Notes under the pieces: generated by a model
Database searches by the model: none
Told to the model about the DNA's origin: nothing
The model's input: the letters and a program-made list of their open reading frames with translations, nothing else
Program-made: the position numbers and the translations under genes
Assembly: GCA_026770585.1 (NCBI GenBank)
Contig: MU646966.1
Location: 6,117 to 23,333, forward strand
Direction: 5' to 3'
From: Baffinella frigidus
Lineage: Eukaryota > Cryptophyceae > Cryptomonadales > Baffinellaceae
DNA: 17,217 nt
In this document: piece by piece, positions 7,265-16,500 of the stretch
Layout of the letters: every line of letters begins with the position of its first letter
Numbering within the stretch: the stretch's first letter is position 1

Positions 7265-7623
7265 GGGGGGGGGGGCGTAAAGCCTCGGTGGGGGTGCATG
7301 GCGGCCGTGGTTGGTGTGCATGAAGGCCGCGCTCTCTCTTTACAGGGGTACCTCGCTCATAAGAAACCGCCCCCCCCTAGGACCCTACAGTAGGACTATG
7401 CCTAGGGCCCTATGGGGGTCCTTAGGGGGGGGCGGTTTCTTATGAGCGAGGTACCCCTGTACCCACAGGGGGGGGGGGCGTAAAGCCTCGGTGGGGGTGC
7501 ATGGCGGCCTTGGTTGGTGTGCATGAAGGCCGCGCTCTCTCTTTACAGGGGGGGGGGGCGTAAAGCCTCGGTGGGGGTGCATGGCGGCCTTGGTTGGTGC
7601 TCATGAAGGCCGCGCTCTCTCTG
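7265..7623 (+). repeat. ~83-bp satellite, three units
   Basis: Units contain a poly-G run, GCGTAAAGCCTCGGTGGGGG, TGCATGGCGGCC, TGGTTGGTG and CCGCGCTCTCTCT. They start near 7265, 7468 and 7548. The first and second are separated by the palindromic element at 7341-7461. Frames across them are not genes. Confidence 0.8.
7341..7461. mobile_element. Complete TACAGGGGTACC element inserted in a satellite unit
   Basis: Perfect ends TACAGGGGTACCTCGCTCAT / ATGAGCGAGGTACCCCTGTA, 121 bp. The neighbouring satellite unit has CTCTCTCTTTACAGGGG without the element, giving an in-window empty site and pointing to insertion at TA. Confidence 0.85.
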
Positions 7624-7714
7624 TATGAAGGGGGGGGCGCGGTTGATGGGAGGGGTGGGCGCCGTTGATAGGGGGGGGGGCACTGTTAAATATCACATAG
7701 CACCACGGCGGAAA

Positions 7715-7716
<2 letters not shown>

Positions 7717-7755
<39 letters not shown>

Positions 7756-7809
7756 CAGACAGACAGACAGACAGTCAGTCAGAGAGAGGGAGAGAGAGAG
7801 AGAGAGAGG
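7717..7809 (+). repeat. (AG)n microsatellite with CAGA/CAGT interruption
   Basis: A run of AG dinucleotides interrupted by (CAGA)4 and CAGTCAGT. It lies just beyond the presumed 3' end of the - strand gene at 7997. Confidence 0.95.
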
Positions 7810-7848
7810 AAAGGAGACGAGCCCCCTGGGGACTCTTTTTGAGAGACC

Positions 7849-7854
7849 TTTATT
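7849..7854 (-). other. Putative polyadenylation signal (AATAAA on - strand)
   Basis: TTTATT on the + strand, 143 nt past the stop of the NmrA-like gene. Comparable to the AATAAA 154 nt past the stop at 151. Confidence 0.4.
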
Positions 7855-7996
7855 ACTCCTTGAAGATAGAGACCTTTACCCGCACGGCCGGCATGTATGT
7901 GCACCGTGCCAGGGCTGATGCTACTAGATCCCCGGGTTACTTCCGGAGGCTTGAGGAGGGGGGGCTCATCCCAGCCGGACACAGCCCATCGCTCGC

Positions 7997-8923
7997 CTAG
8001 GCTGGAGGAGGGGAGAGTGGCGCCCATTCCTTGATCCACCCTGCCATTGTGCGCTGTGGCGGCGCCAGTGTAAGCACTTGGGGCGTGGAAGGGAAGAGCA
8101 GCTCGCCGCGCTCCCACTTGTCGAAGTTGAGGGAGATCGCGCGCGCCAGCCATTCTGGGAAGCCAGCGCCGACGGCGCCGGCCACCCAGTCGTCGTCCGA
8201 GCACTTGATCGTCGTGATGGGTCGGCCGAGTGCCTCGGAGTAGAGCTGCGCCATCTGGCCGAGGCTCACGGCCTCGGGGCCGCTGACGTCGAGCGCCAGC
8301 CCATGGTAGGTGGAGGCGTCGCCGACGAGCACCATCTTTGCTGCAAGGTCCCCCACGTCCCGGGGGTCGATCGTCGCAACTTTCGCGTCGGGGCTCACGG
8401 GGTACACCACGACAGAGTTGGCAAGCGTCCCAAAGACGTCGCCCAGGTGGTTGGACATGAACCAGTTTGGGTGCAGCACGGTCCACTGCATTGCGCCAGC
8501 CTTTTCTTTCAAGTGCTTTTCGATTGCGGCATGGAAGCGCCCGTACTCGCACGCCGAGTCTTCGGAGGTGTACGATTTTACAGTTCCGAGCTTCACCAGG
8601 AAGGGGCATCCAGCAGCGACAGCACAGTCAATAAAGTTCTTCTCCGCCTCCACCTGCTCCTTGCAGTTCCCGCAGGTGAGGATGGCACCCTTGACCCCAG
8701 TGAACACGCTGGCGAGCGCCGATTTGTCGGTGAGATCGCATTGCACAACCTCCACACCTGGCAGGTCCTTGAGCGGTGCGACCTTGTCGCTGGTACTCGA
8801 GCGCGTCAGCGCCTTGACAGATGCGCCGGATTCTGAGAGCTTCCGGACCGCTGCCGATCCAACATTCCCGGATGCTCCCGCTACGATGAACATGCTGAGG
8901 TTGCAGGGGGGGCAGGTGGCCAC
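7997..8923 (-). CDS. NmrA-like NAD(P)-binding Rossmann-fold protein
   Basis: A single open frame of 308 codons, stop TAG at 7997-7999. Near the N-terminus MFIVAGASGNVGSAAVRKLS carries the GxxGxxG dinucleotide loop (GASGNVG, residues 17-23). It is followed by a basic ALTRSSTSDK segment where NADP phosphate binding is usual, the VVQCDLTD strand, and later WTVLHPNWFMSN and AKVATIDPRDVGDLAAKMVL, all typical of NmrA/TMR-like atypical SDRs. These proteins act as NAD(P)H-dependent reductases or redox sensors; the substrate cannot be told. Length is normal for the family. Met-11 at 8891-8893, just before FIVAGASG, is an equally good start. No intron is visible, unlike the neighbouring reductase-like gene, which is transcribed divergently from about 1 kb away. 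Long opposite-strand frames are shadows of its GC-rich codons. Confidence 0.9.
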   Translation of the reverse strand: MATCPPCNLSMFIVAGASGNVGSAAVRKLSESGASVKALTRSSTSDKVAPLKDLPGVEVVQCDLTDKSALASVFTGVKGAILTCGNCKEQVEAEKNFIDCAVAAGCPFLVKLGTVKSYTSEDSACEYGRFHAAIEKHLKEKAGAMQWTVLHPNWFMSNHLGDVFGTLANSVVVYPVSPDAKVATIDPRDVGDLAAKMVLVGDASTYHGLALDVSGPEAVSLGQMAQLYSEALGRPITTIKCSDDDWVAGAVGAGFPEWLARAISLNFDKWERGELLFPSTPQVLTLAPPQRTMAGWIKEWAPLSPPPA

Positions 8924-8950
8924 CCGTGCTTTAGACGGTCGTCGCTTCAG

Positions 8951-8983
8951 GCAAGGGGTATTTTTTCTAAAAATACCCCTTGC
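8951..8983. repeat. Perfect 15-bp hairpin
   Basis: GCAAGGGGTATTTTT and AAAAATACCCCTTGC are exact inverted repeats around 3 nt, 28 bp upstream of the NmrA-like ATG, so it may lie in that gene's 5' UTR or promoter. The flanking CTTCAGG (8944-8950) and CTTCAGG (8983-8989) form a direct repeat, so it may be a very small insertion. Confidence 0.7.
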
Positions 8984-9194
8984 TTCAGGTCAAACCGTGG
9001 ACACGAAGACTTTAGGGGGTCGCTTGTACATGTACACCCCTCTCCCAAATTACTACACACCCTGTCACTTTTAAAGTAAATCCTGTTTTAAAATAGTCAC
9101 GTGGGCAGTCGGGTTCTTTGAAACGTACCCATCATGATTTGATACGAGTACCGGTCGTAGTCACGGGGATTTCACTGTGGGTCAGAACATTTCG

Positions 9195-9291
9195 CCTAAG
9201 TCAACTCCCCCTGAAAGCCAGCGCCTTAAGTCAAATGCCGTCAACGGTGGCCAGGTCCATCTAAACGAAAACAGGGGAAAGTTGACTTAGG
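9195..9291. mobile_element. MITE-like element with CCTAAGTCAACT ends
   Basis: Left end CCTAAGTCAACTCCCC (9195-9210) and right end GGGGAAAGTTGACTTAGG (9274-9291) are inverted repeats with a 2-nt gap. Another GTTGACTTAGC follows at 9299-9309. It lies in the divergent intergenic region. Confidence 0.55.
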
Positions 9292-9923
9292 TGAGATGGT
9301 TGACTTAGCTGAAATATTGTGGCTCGGAGTGGATTTCACGGGGGCGGTCCATTTCGTGTACTCGCGGAATTGCTGACGGGCAGAAGGGGAGAGTGACCGA
9401 GCGACCCCTGTGTCCGGGACTTTACTACAGGATAACACTTCCGTTTTTTTGCCGCGTCTTAACGTTAACGGCTACTCCGCCCCTATTATTAGGCAGGTGC
9501 GCGCGCAACCCGCGCGACAGGACGGAGACAAGCGTAGGTGTTTGTCTCCGCGAAGACGAAATTCTGGGGACGCAGCCAGAACCAGCGCAGGTCTCCGATT
9601 CCGTGTCCGTTTTCCCGGGAGACGGACGAGGACAGGGCAGGACTCGACCTGTGAACCTTACGGCAGCGAGCTGCCACACCGGTGCGCGCCGCGGATCCTG
9701 GTGCGTGGGCTCTGGTCCGGAGACGCGGTGGAGAGGGAGACCCGGCAACGAAAGCTAGAACCCCGGCAACGAGTGTCGGCCATCTCCGCCCGTCTCTGCG
9801 AATTGCAAGGTACCACCGCCACGACAGGGAGAAGCGGCGCCGGCGCGAGCACATTGGAAGGCGCAGCAGGGCGCTTCGTGTTGACGGGGGCAAGAATCCC
9901 GAGACGGGGCAGTTCCGAGCCAA
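9292..9923 (+). promoter_or_regulatory. Upstream region of the reductase-like gene
   Basis: This precedes the first recognised exon. No TATA box, repeat or family-related coding segment is evident. From about 9490 it becomes GC-rich with long open frames on both strands that resemble nothing known and are probably compositional. A 5' UTR and promoter should lie here, and I cannot rule out another upstream exon. Confidence 0.3.
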
Positions 9924-10047
9924 ATGGGGGTGTGTGGCTCGAAGCCAATGGACCCGGTTCCGATCCTCGACTCCGTCACTCCGCTTCCGAAGAAAGAGGA
10001 CCCGAGCACGCGTGGCATTGCCAACCTGTCCTTCCTCGACACGCCTG
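9924..10047 (+). CDS. Reductase-like gene, exon 1
   Basis: ATG at 9924 begins MGVCGSKPMDPVPILDSV, followed by TPLPKKEDPSTRGIANLSFL and DTP. Gly-2 and Ser-6 fit the N-myristoylation consensus and Cys-4 a palmitoylation site. The donor is CCTG|GTGCCC, phase 1. The start is chosen for this motif and the consistent downstream join; no enzyme motif lies in this exon. Confidence 0.65.
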
Positions 10048-12452
10048 GTGCCCTCCTCACCCCCAGCCACGCCCACAGCCACTGTTTCGCCACGTGGGCT
10101 GTCGCTGTTTCGCCGCGTGGCTGTCGCTGACCCGTGCACCCCCCCGCTTGCAGCGATCGAGGGCCTCACGCCGAGCACGGACACAATCGTTCTCGTGACC
10201 AGCGCGCAGAGCTGGGTCCGAAACACGCCCCCCCCTTCAAATCCGAGGGCGCCTAACTACCCCTATCGTTGTCAACCCTAGCTCTGCCTGAGTTTTAATC
10301 TGGCTCGTCCTCAAGGCTTTCTATTCGCCCTTTTGTACTTGATTTCTGCTCTTAATCTTTCTAAAACATAGCCCCGGCTACTCGTGGGAGGTCCGAGAAG
10401 CCCCGGCTACCGTACAATTCTTTGATCGTGGCGGCGCCCTACACTTGTAGGGACGAGCCAGAATCAAACTCAGGCTAGGGACCATGCTCCAGGAGGAGCC
10501 AGCCCCGATGGAAACAGCCGCTACCGAGCGAGGACGGGACGCGATTTTAAAAACTTGAACCTGAATCCTGAAGGAAATGGACTTTTAAAATAAAAAGCCA
10601 GGACCGGAATCCCGGTCCTGACTGTCTTATATGTGCCGAGTTGGCTCAACAGCGGCTTTGTCCAAAGCTAGATTGAAACAACTTTGTCCGACGGAAACAA
10701 CTTTTCCCAACGTGAGCAACTTCGCCCACAGAGCTAGATTGAAACAACTTTGTCTGAACGTTGGCCCACAGATCGGCGGGCACGTCGCGCAAGCCCTCAT
10801 CAACGCCGGCTACTCGGTGCGCGCGGCCGTGAGCAACCGCTCCTCCGCGCGCGCTGACTTCCTGCGGGACATGGGGTGTGACCTCGTGGCCGTGCCCGAC
10901 CTGCTGGCGGAAGAGGGGTGGGCCAAGGCCATGGCGGGCTGCGCCGGCTTCGCCCACGTACCCCTACACCCTAAACCCTAAGCCCTAAACCCTCAACCCT
11001 TGACCCTAAACCTGAACCCTAAACCCTAAACCCTAAACCCTAAACCCTAAACCCTAAACCCTAAACCCTAAACCTGAACCCTAAACCCTAAACCCTAAAC
11101 CCTAAACCCTAAACCCTAAACCCTAAACCCTAAACCTGAACCCTAAACCCTGAACCCCAAACCCTAAACCCTAAACCCTAAACCTTCAACCCTGAGCCCT
11201 AAACCCTAAAACCTAAAACCTAAAACCTAAAACCTAAAACCCTAATCCAGGTCACCTCACTCGCCCCCAGCCCGTTCCTCACCGACGCGGAGGAAATGAT
11301 AAAAGAGGCAGTCGAGGGCACAGGTGCGAAAGAGCCCCGCGCAAGCGTGGGTGAGTGCAGGGGAACCCCACGCTCCTGGACCCGCGCAGCGCCCCCTTGA
11401 ACCCACCAGACACCAGCCACTAGCCCCTGGAGGTGGCTCACACAGTGCTCTGGAACAGGTGCACCGTGTTTCTGTCTGCTAGACTCTAGACCCTAGACCC
11501 TAGGCCCTAGACCCTAGACCCTAGACCCTGGACCCTAGACCCCAGACCTGAGACCCTAGACGGTCAAGGGTCGCGGGCACAGGTGCACAGTTCAAATCAA
11601 CCCCAAAAGGATAAAACGTGAGCGCCTCCCAGGCTAATCAACGCATATGTCGGTCCTCACCCGGGGGCAAAGGATTGCCCTATGCCGCTACCGAGCGAGG
11701 ACGGGACACGATTTTAAAAACTTGAACCTGAATCCTGAAGGAAATGGACTTTTAAAATGAAAAGCCAGGACCAGAATCCCGGTCCTGACTGTCTTATATG
11801 TGCCGAGTTGGCTCGACAGCGGATTAGAGAGGCGGTCGAGGGCACAGGTGCACCGCGTTTCTGGCCCAACTTTTAAAAACACATCGGTTTTAAACAGGCC
11901 CCTCGAGCATTCTCGTGTGGAATCATCCTCGTTTCTGGCTGTTCTTGCGGCATCGCCATGCATCTGCCGAAATCTCGGCATCGGTGCGGTGCTGTCTTTG
12001 ATGATGTGTCCCGTGTTTCGAACAGAGCTGGCGATGCGCTTCGCCGCCGAGGCGGGCACGGTCCGGCGCGTGGTGCTCAACACCCCACACCCTACACCCT
12101 ACACCCCAAACCCTAAACCCTGAACCCTAAACCCTAAACCCTAAACCCTACACCCTAGAACCTAAAACCTGAACCCTGAACCCTGAACCCTAAACCCCAC
12201 ACCCCAAACCCTAAACCTAAAACCCCAAACGCTACACCCTACACCCTAAACCCTTAACCCTGCACCCCAAACCCTACACCTCACACCCCAAATCCCAAAC
12301 CCTAAACACGAAACACGAAACCCTACACCCCACACCCCAAACCCCAACTCTAAGCCCCATACCCCAAAACAGGTTCTGACAGGCGGCCTAGCGAGCATCT
12401 GTGGATCGCAACGCAGCACCAACCCCGACCACCTATGGAGCGAGGCAACCCC

Positions 12453-12519
<67 letters not shown>

Positions 12520-13322
12520 ACGCGGGTGCGTGTCACGTTGCGAGCATCGGTGGCTCGCAACGTGACTCGAACCCCGACCACCTATGGAGCGAGGCGAACC
12601 CCTACACCCTAGACCCTAAGCCCTGAACCCTGTCGACCGTTTGCGGCACGCAACGCGAGACGAACCCCGACCACATATGGAGCGAGGCAAAATCCCTGCA
12701 CCCTTCACCCCAAACTCGGGTTCGTGTCACGTGGCGAGCATCGGTTGCTCGCAACGCGACTCGAACCCCGACCATTTGTGGAGCGAGGCGACGCCCTAAA
12801 CCCTTAAACCCTACACTCTGAACCCTACACCCTACACCCTACACCCTACACCCTACACCCTACACCCTACACCCTACACCATAAATCCTCAACCCTAAAC
12901 CCTGAACCCTGAACCCTAAACCCTCAACTCTCAACCCTAAACCCTGCACCCTTAACCCTAAACCCTAAACCCTGCACCCGTAACCCTACAACCTAAACCC
13001 TGAACCCTAAACCCTAAAAACCTATACCCTGAACCCGAAGCCCCAAACCCTAAACCATAAACCATCAATCAGGCGGACAAGAACGACGCGCCCGAAACCC
13101 GAAACCCTAAACCCTAAACCCCAAAACTTAAACCCTAAACCCTAAACCCTAAACCCTAAACCCTGAACCAGACGGACAAGAACGATGCACCCGAACCTTA
13201 TACCCCAAACCCCAAACCCTAAACCCTAAACCCTAAACCCTAAACCCTAAACCAGGCGGACACGAATGACGCGCCCGAAACCGCCTTCTCCAAGTCTATG
13301 GTCGCTAAGGAGGCTAAGGTGT

Positions 13323-13359
<37 letters not shown>

Positions 13360-13477
13360 TTAGAGAGAGAGAGAGAGAGAGAGAAAGATTTACTGATACT
13401 CGGGCACTCTCTAGTCTATTGTCGCCGAGGAGGCTATGGTAATCCAAGTCTTTTTCTCAGATATGTATATGTATATG

Positions 13478-13528
<51 letters not shown>

Positions 13529-16500
13529 AGAGGGAGATTTACCGACACTCGGGCAGATGCATTATATCCAAGGTGAGGACCCTCGAGCTGAGTGGAGTGG
13601 ACCCGGATGCCGCGGCGGAAGAAAGAGGAGAGAGCGTGCCCGATCTGGAGTGCCTCGAATCGCCCGAGCCCGAACAGTGCCGCCATCTGCCCGAATCGTT
13701 GGAGTGTAAGACCCTACGGTAGGCCATCCGTAGGGACATAGGGTCGTTCCTACGGAAACGATACTCCATAGGACCCTACGGTAGGAAATCCGTAGGGGCA
13801 TAGGGTCGTTCCTACGGATGTCCGCCATCTGTCGGGATGGTTGGAGCCCTTACCTTTCCGGAACGGGTTGAGCCAGGAAACGGCTGTGCATTCATAGGGC
13901 AACGTCCTGAAAACCGGGTAGTTAGGCATACGGCATTGCCTAGGACCTCCTACCGTAGGCCGAGGGATCCTAGGACCAAAATTTCTCGGCCTACGGTAGG
14001 AGGTCCTAGGCAATGTCGTAGGCCTAACTACCCCATTTTTAGGCCGTTGCCCTATTAGCATGCAGTTATGCGGCGGACACATGAGATGCACGTGCCTTGC
14101 CGGTTGCAAACACGCTCACCGAATGCCTCGATGCGCCCGAGCCCAAACAGTTTAAGTCATGGCTTTACCATGACTAGCATAATCCATTTGTGTAGTAATT
14201 TGGGTTACCCAAAAGCAATTAATCAATACTTTTCAGGAGATCATGATACGCTGCTGGTGTATTCGCGCTGCAGGCTAGTCAGTGTTCGCGCCGCAGGCCA
14301 GCCTAAGGACCTTGACGAGTTGCGGATTCCCATACAGGCGGACACTGACCCTCTCCTGGAGGAGGACCCCGCTTTGTTTCCAGCTTGGAGCCTTCCGGTG
14401 CAGAGACCCTTAGGGGTGGCCTCAGGGCCTTTACGAGCTGCGGCGCGGCCGTGTTTGAAAATTTGATTGAAGCGTTTTGCCTTTTCACCCAGGTCTGGGA
14501 GCTCGCGGAAAAGTACAAGGACAAATTTTCCGTCTGCGAGGTTCAAACCCTAAACTCTAAACCTTAGACCCTAGACCCTGAACCCCAAACCCCAAACCCC
14601 AAACCCTAAACCCCAAACCCCAAACCTCACCCCACACGCCAAACCCCAAACCCAAAACCCCACACCCCACACCCCACACCCCAAAACCCAAACCCCAAAC
14701 ACCAAACACCAAAAACCACACCCCACACTCCACGCCCCAAACCCCAAACCCCAAACCCAAAATCAGGTTCTCACGGCCTGGCCGTTGGGCACGCTGCTAC
14801 CCGGGTTTTGAAACCCTACACCCTAAACCCTACACCCCAAACCCCAAACCCTACACCCTAAACCCTAAACCCTAAACCCTAAACCCCAAACCCTACACCC
14901 TGAACACTCAACCCTAAACCCTGAACACTCAACCCCAAACCCTCAACCCTCAACCACAAACCACAAACCCTAAACACTAAACCCTAAAACCTAAAACCTA
15001 AAACCTCAACCCTGAACCCTAAACACTAAACACTAAACACTAAACACTAAACACTAAACACTAAACACAAGCCGTCCGCTGCGTCCGCTGCGAGATGGCG
15101 GCTTTCCGCCATGGGGCGAAGCTCTGGTCAAACGGCTGCCTCTTGAAAAACGTGAAGTCAACTGGGCGAAAACTTTAGACTGCGTCTTAACGCTCAACAC
15201 TAAACACTAAACACTAAATCCCAAACCCAGGCAGCCAGTGAGCTCGTCGATGCATACTTTCCAGGATATTGCCAAGGGTACTCCCTAATCCCTAAACCCT
15301 AAACCCTAAACCATACACCCTGAACCATAAACCATAAACCATAAACCATAAACCACAAACCATACACCACAAACCACAATCCATAAACCATAAACCACAA
15401 ACCATAAACCGCAATCCAGAAACCACAAACCACAGACCATAAACCACAAACCAGAAACCAGAAACCATAAACCAGAAACCACACACCCTAAATCCTGAAC
15501 CCTAAACCCCAAATCTTCAACCATAATCCCCAAACCCTAAACCCTAAACCCTAAACCCTAAACCCTAAACCCAAAACCCCAGGCAAGGTTGTGTGCAGCA
15601 TGTTTGGCGTGTGCGAGGTGGCCGACCTTGCGGCGGTAAACCCTAAACCCTGCGAAGCAGACTACATCTAGAATGTTCTAGAATGTTCTAGAACGAAGCA
15701 CGTGATGAGCCGCATGTTCGCCATATGCGACGCGGCCGACCTCGCGGTGGTAAACCCTACACCCTGTATTTCAGAGGGATTTCAGAGGTCACGAGGTGGT
15801 CACGCGGTGCTAGTGCCCCCATTAACCGCGGATAGCGTTCTGTGCGAGGTGGCTGACCTCGCGGCGGTAAGCCCCCAGCCCTGCGAAGCGGACTAAATCG
15901 ACGATTGTTTGGAGCCATTTCCTCGGGTGGCACTCCCGTTTTCGAAGGTGCCGCCCGAGGATTGGCGCATGCTCCAGCCTCGATTTGGTCCGCCTCGGAG
16001 GCCTGGCGGTCAGGAAACCCTGACCCCTCAACCCTGATGTGCCAAATGTGGGGCGTGTCCGAGGTGGATGACCCCCCGGCGGTAAGCCCCAAACCCTGTA
16101 TTCCAGAGGGATTTCAGAGGAAAGAGGTAGTCACGAGGTGGTCACGCGGTGCTAGTGCCCCCATTAATCGCGGATAGCGTTCCTAGAACGTTCTAGAATG
16201 TTCTAGAACGAAGCACGTGATGTGCCCAATGTTTGGCGTGTGCGAGGTGGCTGACCTCGCGGCGAGAAGCCCTAAACCCTCAACCCTAAACCCTATAGGG
16301 TTTGGGGTTTAGGGTTCACCTTTCGCCATTTCTTGCAGAAGCTGTATGCTATGCCCCGATGACCCTGAACCCGAAACCCGAAACCCGAAACCCGAAACCC
16401 TAATCCCGAAACCTGAAACCCGAAACCTGGAAACAGGTGCACGTTGCGGGGCTCGAGCGGTCCGAGGCAGCGGGGCAAACCCCCAAACCCTAAACCCTAA

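Larger units (their letters stand above)
11324..12025 (+). other. Intron 4 with CCCTAGA array, 138-bp repeat and exon-4 fragment
   Basis: GTGCGA...TCGAACAG, 702 nt. It contains a CCCTAGA array (about 11484-11562), the 138-bp repeat, a truncated exon-4 copy and an end fragment of the 831-1021 element family. The motif ACAGGTGCAC recurs around 11456, 11583 and 11845. Confidence 0.6.
12445..13255 (+). repeat. Intron 6 region: telomere-like arrays carrying extra exon 6 and 7 copies
   Basis: CCCTCAA units (about 12451-12520), CCCTACA, CCCTGAA and CCCTAAA units separate three exon-6 copies and two exon-7 copies. Total 811 nt from the first GC donor to the final acceptor AACCAG. Confidence 0.8.
13319..14492 (+). 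other. Intron 7: microsatellites, exon fragment and fold-back element
   Basis: GTGTGG...TTCACCCAG, 1174 nt, with a good pyrimidine tract at the acceptor. Contains (AG)n at 13326-13384 and 13489-13533, a microexon-like copy, two 47-bp repeats, a 160-bp fold-back element and a duplicated segment (13652-13680, 14121-14149) reading CLESPEPEQ and CLDAPEPKQ. The latter might be an unrelated exon pair. Confidence 0.55.
15764..16182 (+). repeat. Segmental direct repeat around exon 11 copies
   Basis: Bases 15764-15840 and 16096-16182 match from CTGTATT.CAGAGGGATTTC to CGCGGATAGCGTTC, with a 10-nt difference. Together with CTGCGAAGC.GACTA.ATC after copies a and c, this shows exon 11 was duplicated as part of a larger unit. 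Confidence 0.75.

Noticed and set aside
7265-7623. CRISPR-like array
   Set aside because: The units are long satellite repeats without unique spacers, in a eukaryotic context.
7779-8609. 276-codon - strand frame overlapping the NmrA-like gene
   Set aside because: It is out of frame with the recognised protein, and its C-terminus is translated (AG)n microsatellite.
8078-9074. Long + strand open frames (252 and 254 codons) opposite the NmrA-like gene
   Set aside because: They are antisense shadows of GC-rich coding sequence. Only the - strand frame shows family motifs.
9410-10281. Several 100-262 codon frames on both strands upstream of and over exons 1-2
   Set aside because: They are arginine-rich products of GC-rich DNA with no recognisable motif. 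Only the parts inside exons 1 and 2 fit a protein family.
12435-12626. A protein with NPQPSTL repeats
   Set aside because: The repeat part is translated CCCTCAA units. The only meaningful stretch is exon 6 copy b, annotated separately.
15231-15276. Reading exon 10 as ASELVDAYFPG
   Set aside because: It needs a phase that does not fit the end of exon 9 or the start of exon 11. The QPVSSSMHTF frame fits both and matches the family better.
14557-15533. - strand frames of GFGVWG or WFMVYGL repeats
   Set aside because: They are translations of the CCCCAAA and ACCATAA arrays, not membrane proteins.
16319-16360. An exon after TTTCTTGCAG (16319-16338)
   Set aside because: The acceptor looks good, but in the required phase the frame stops after seven codons. 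The better family match is at 16437.
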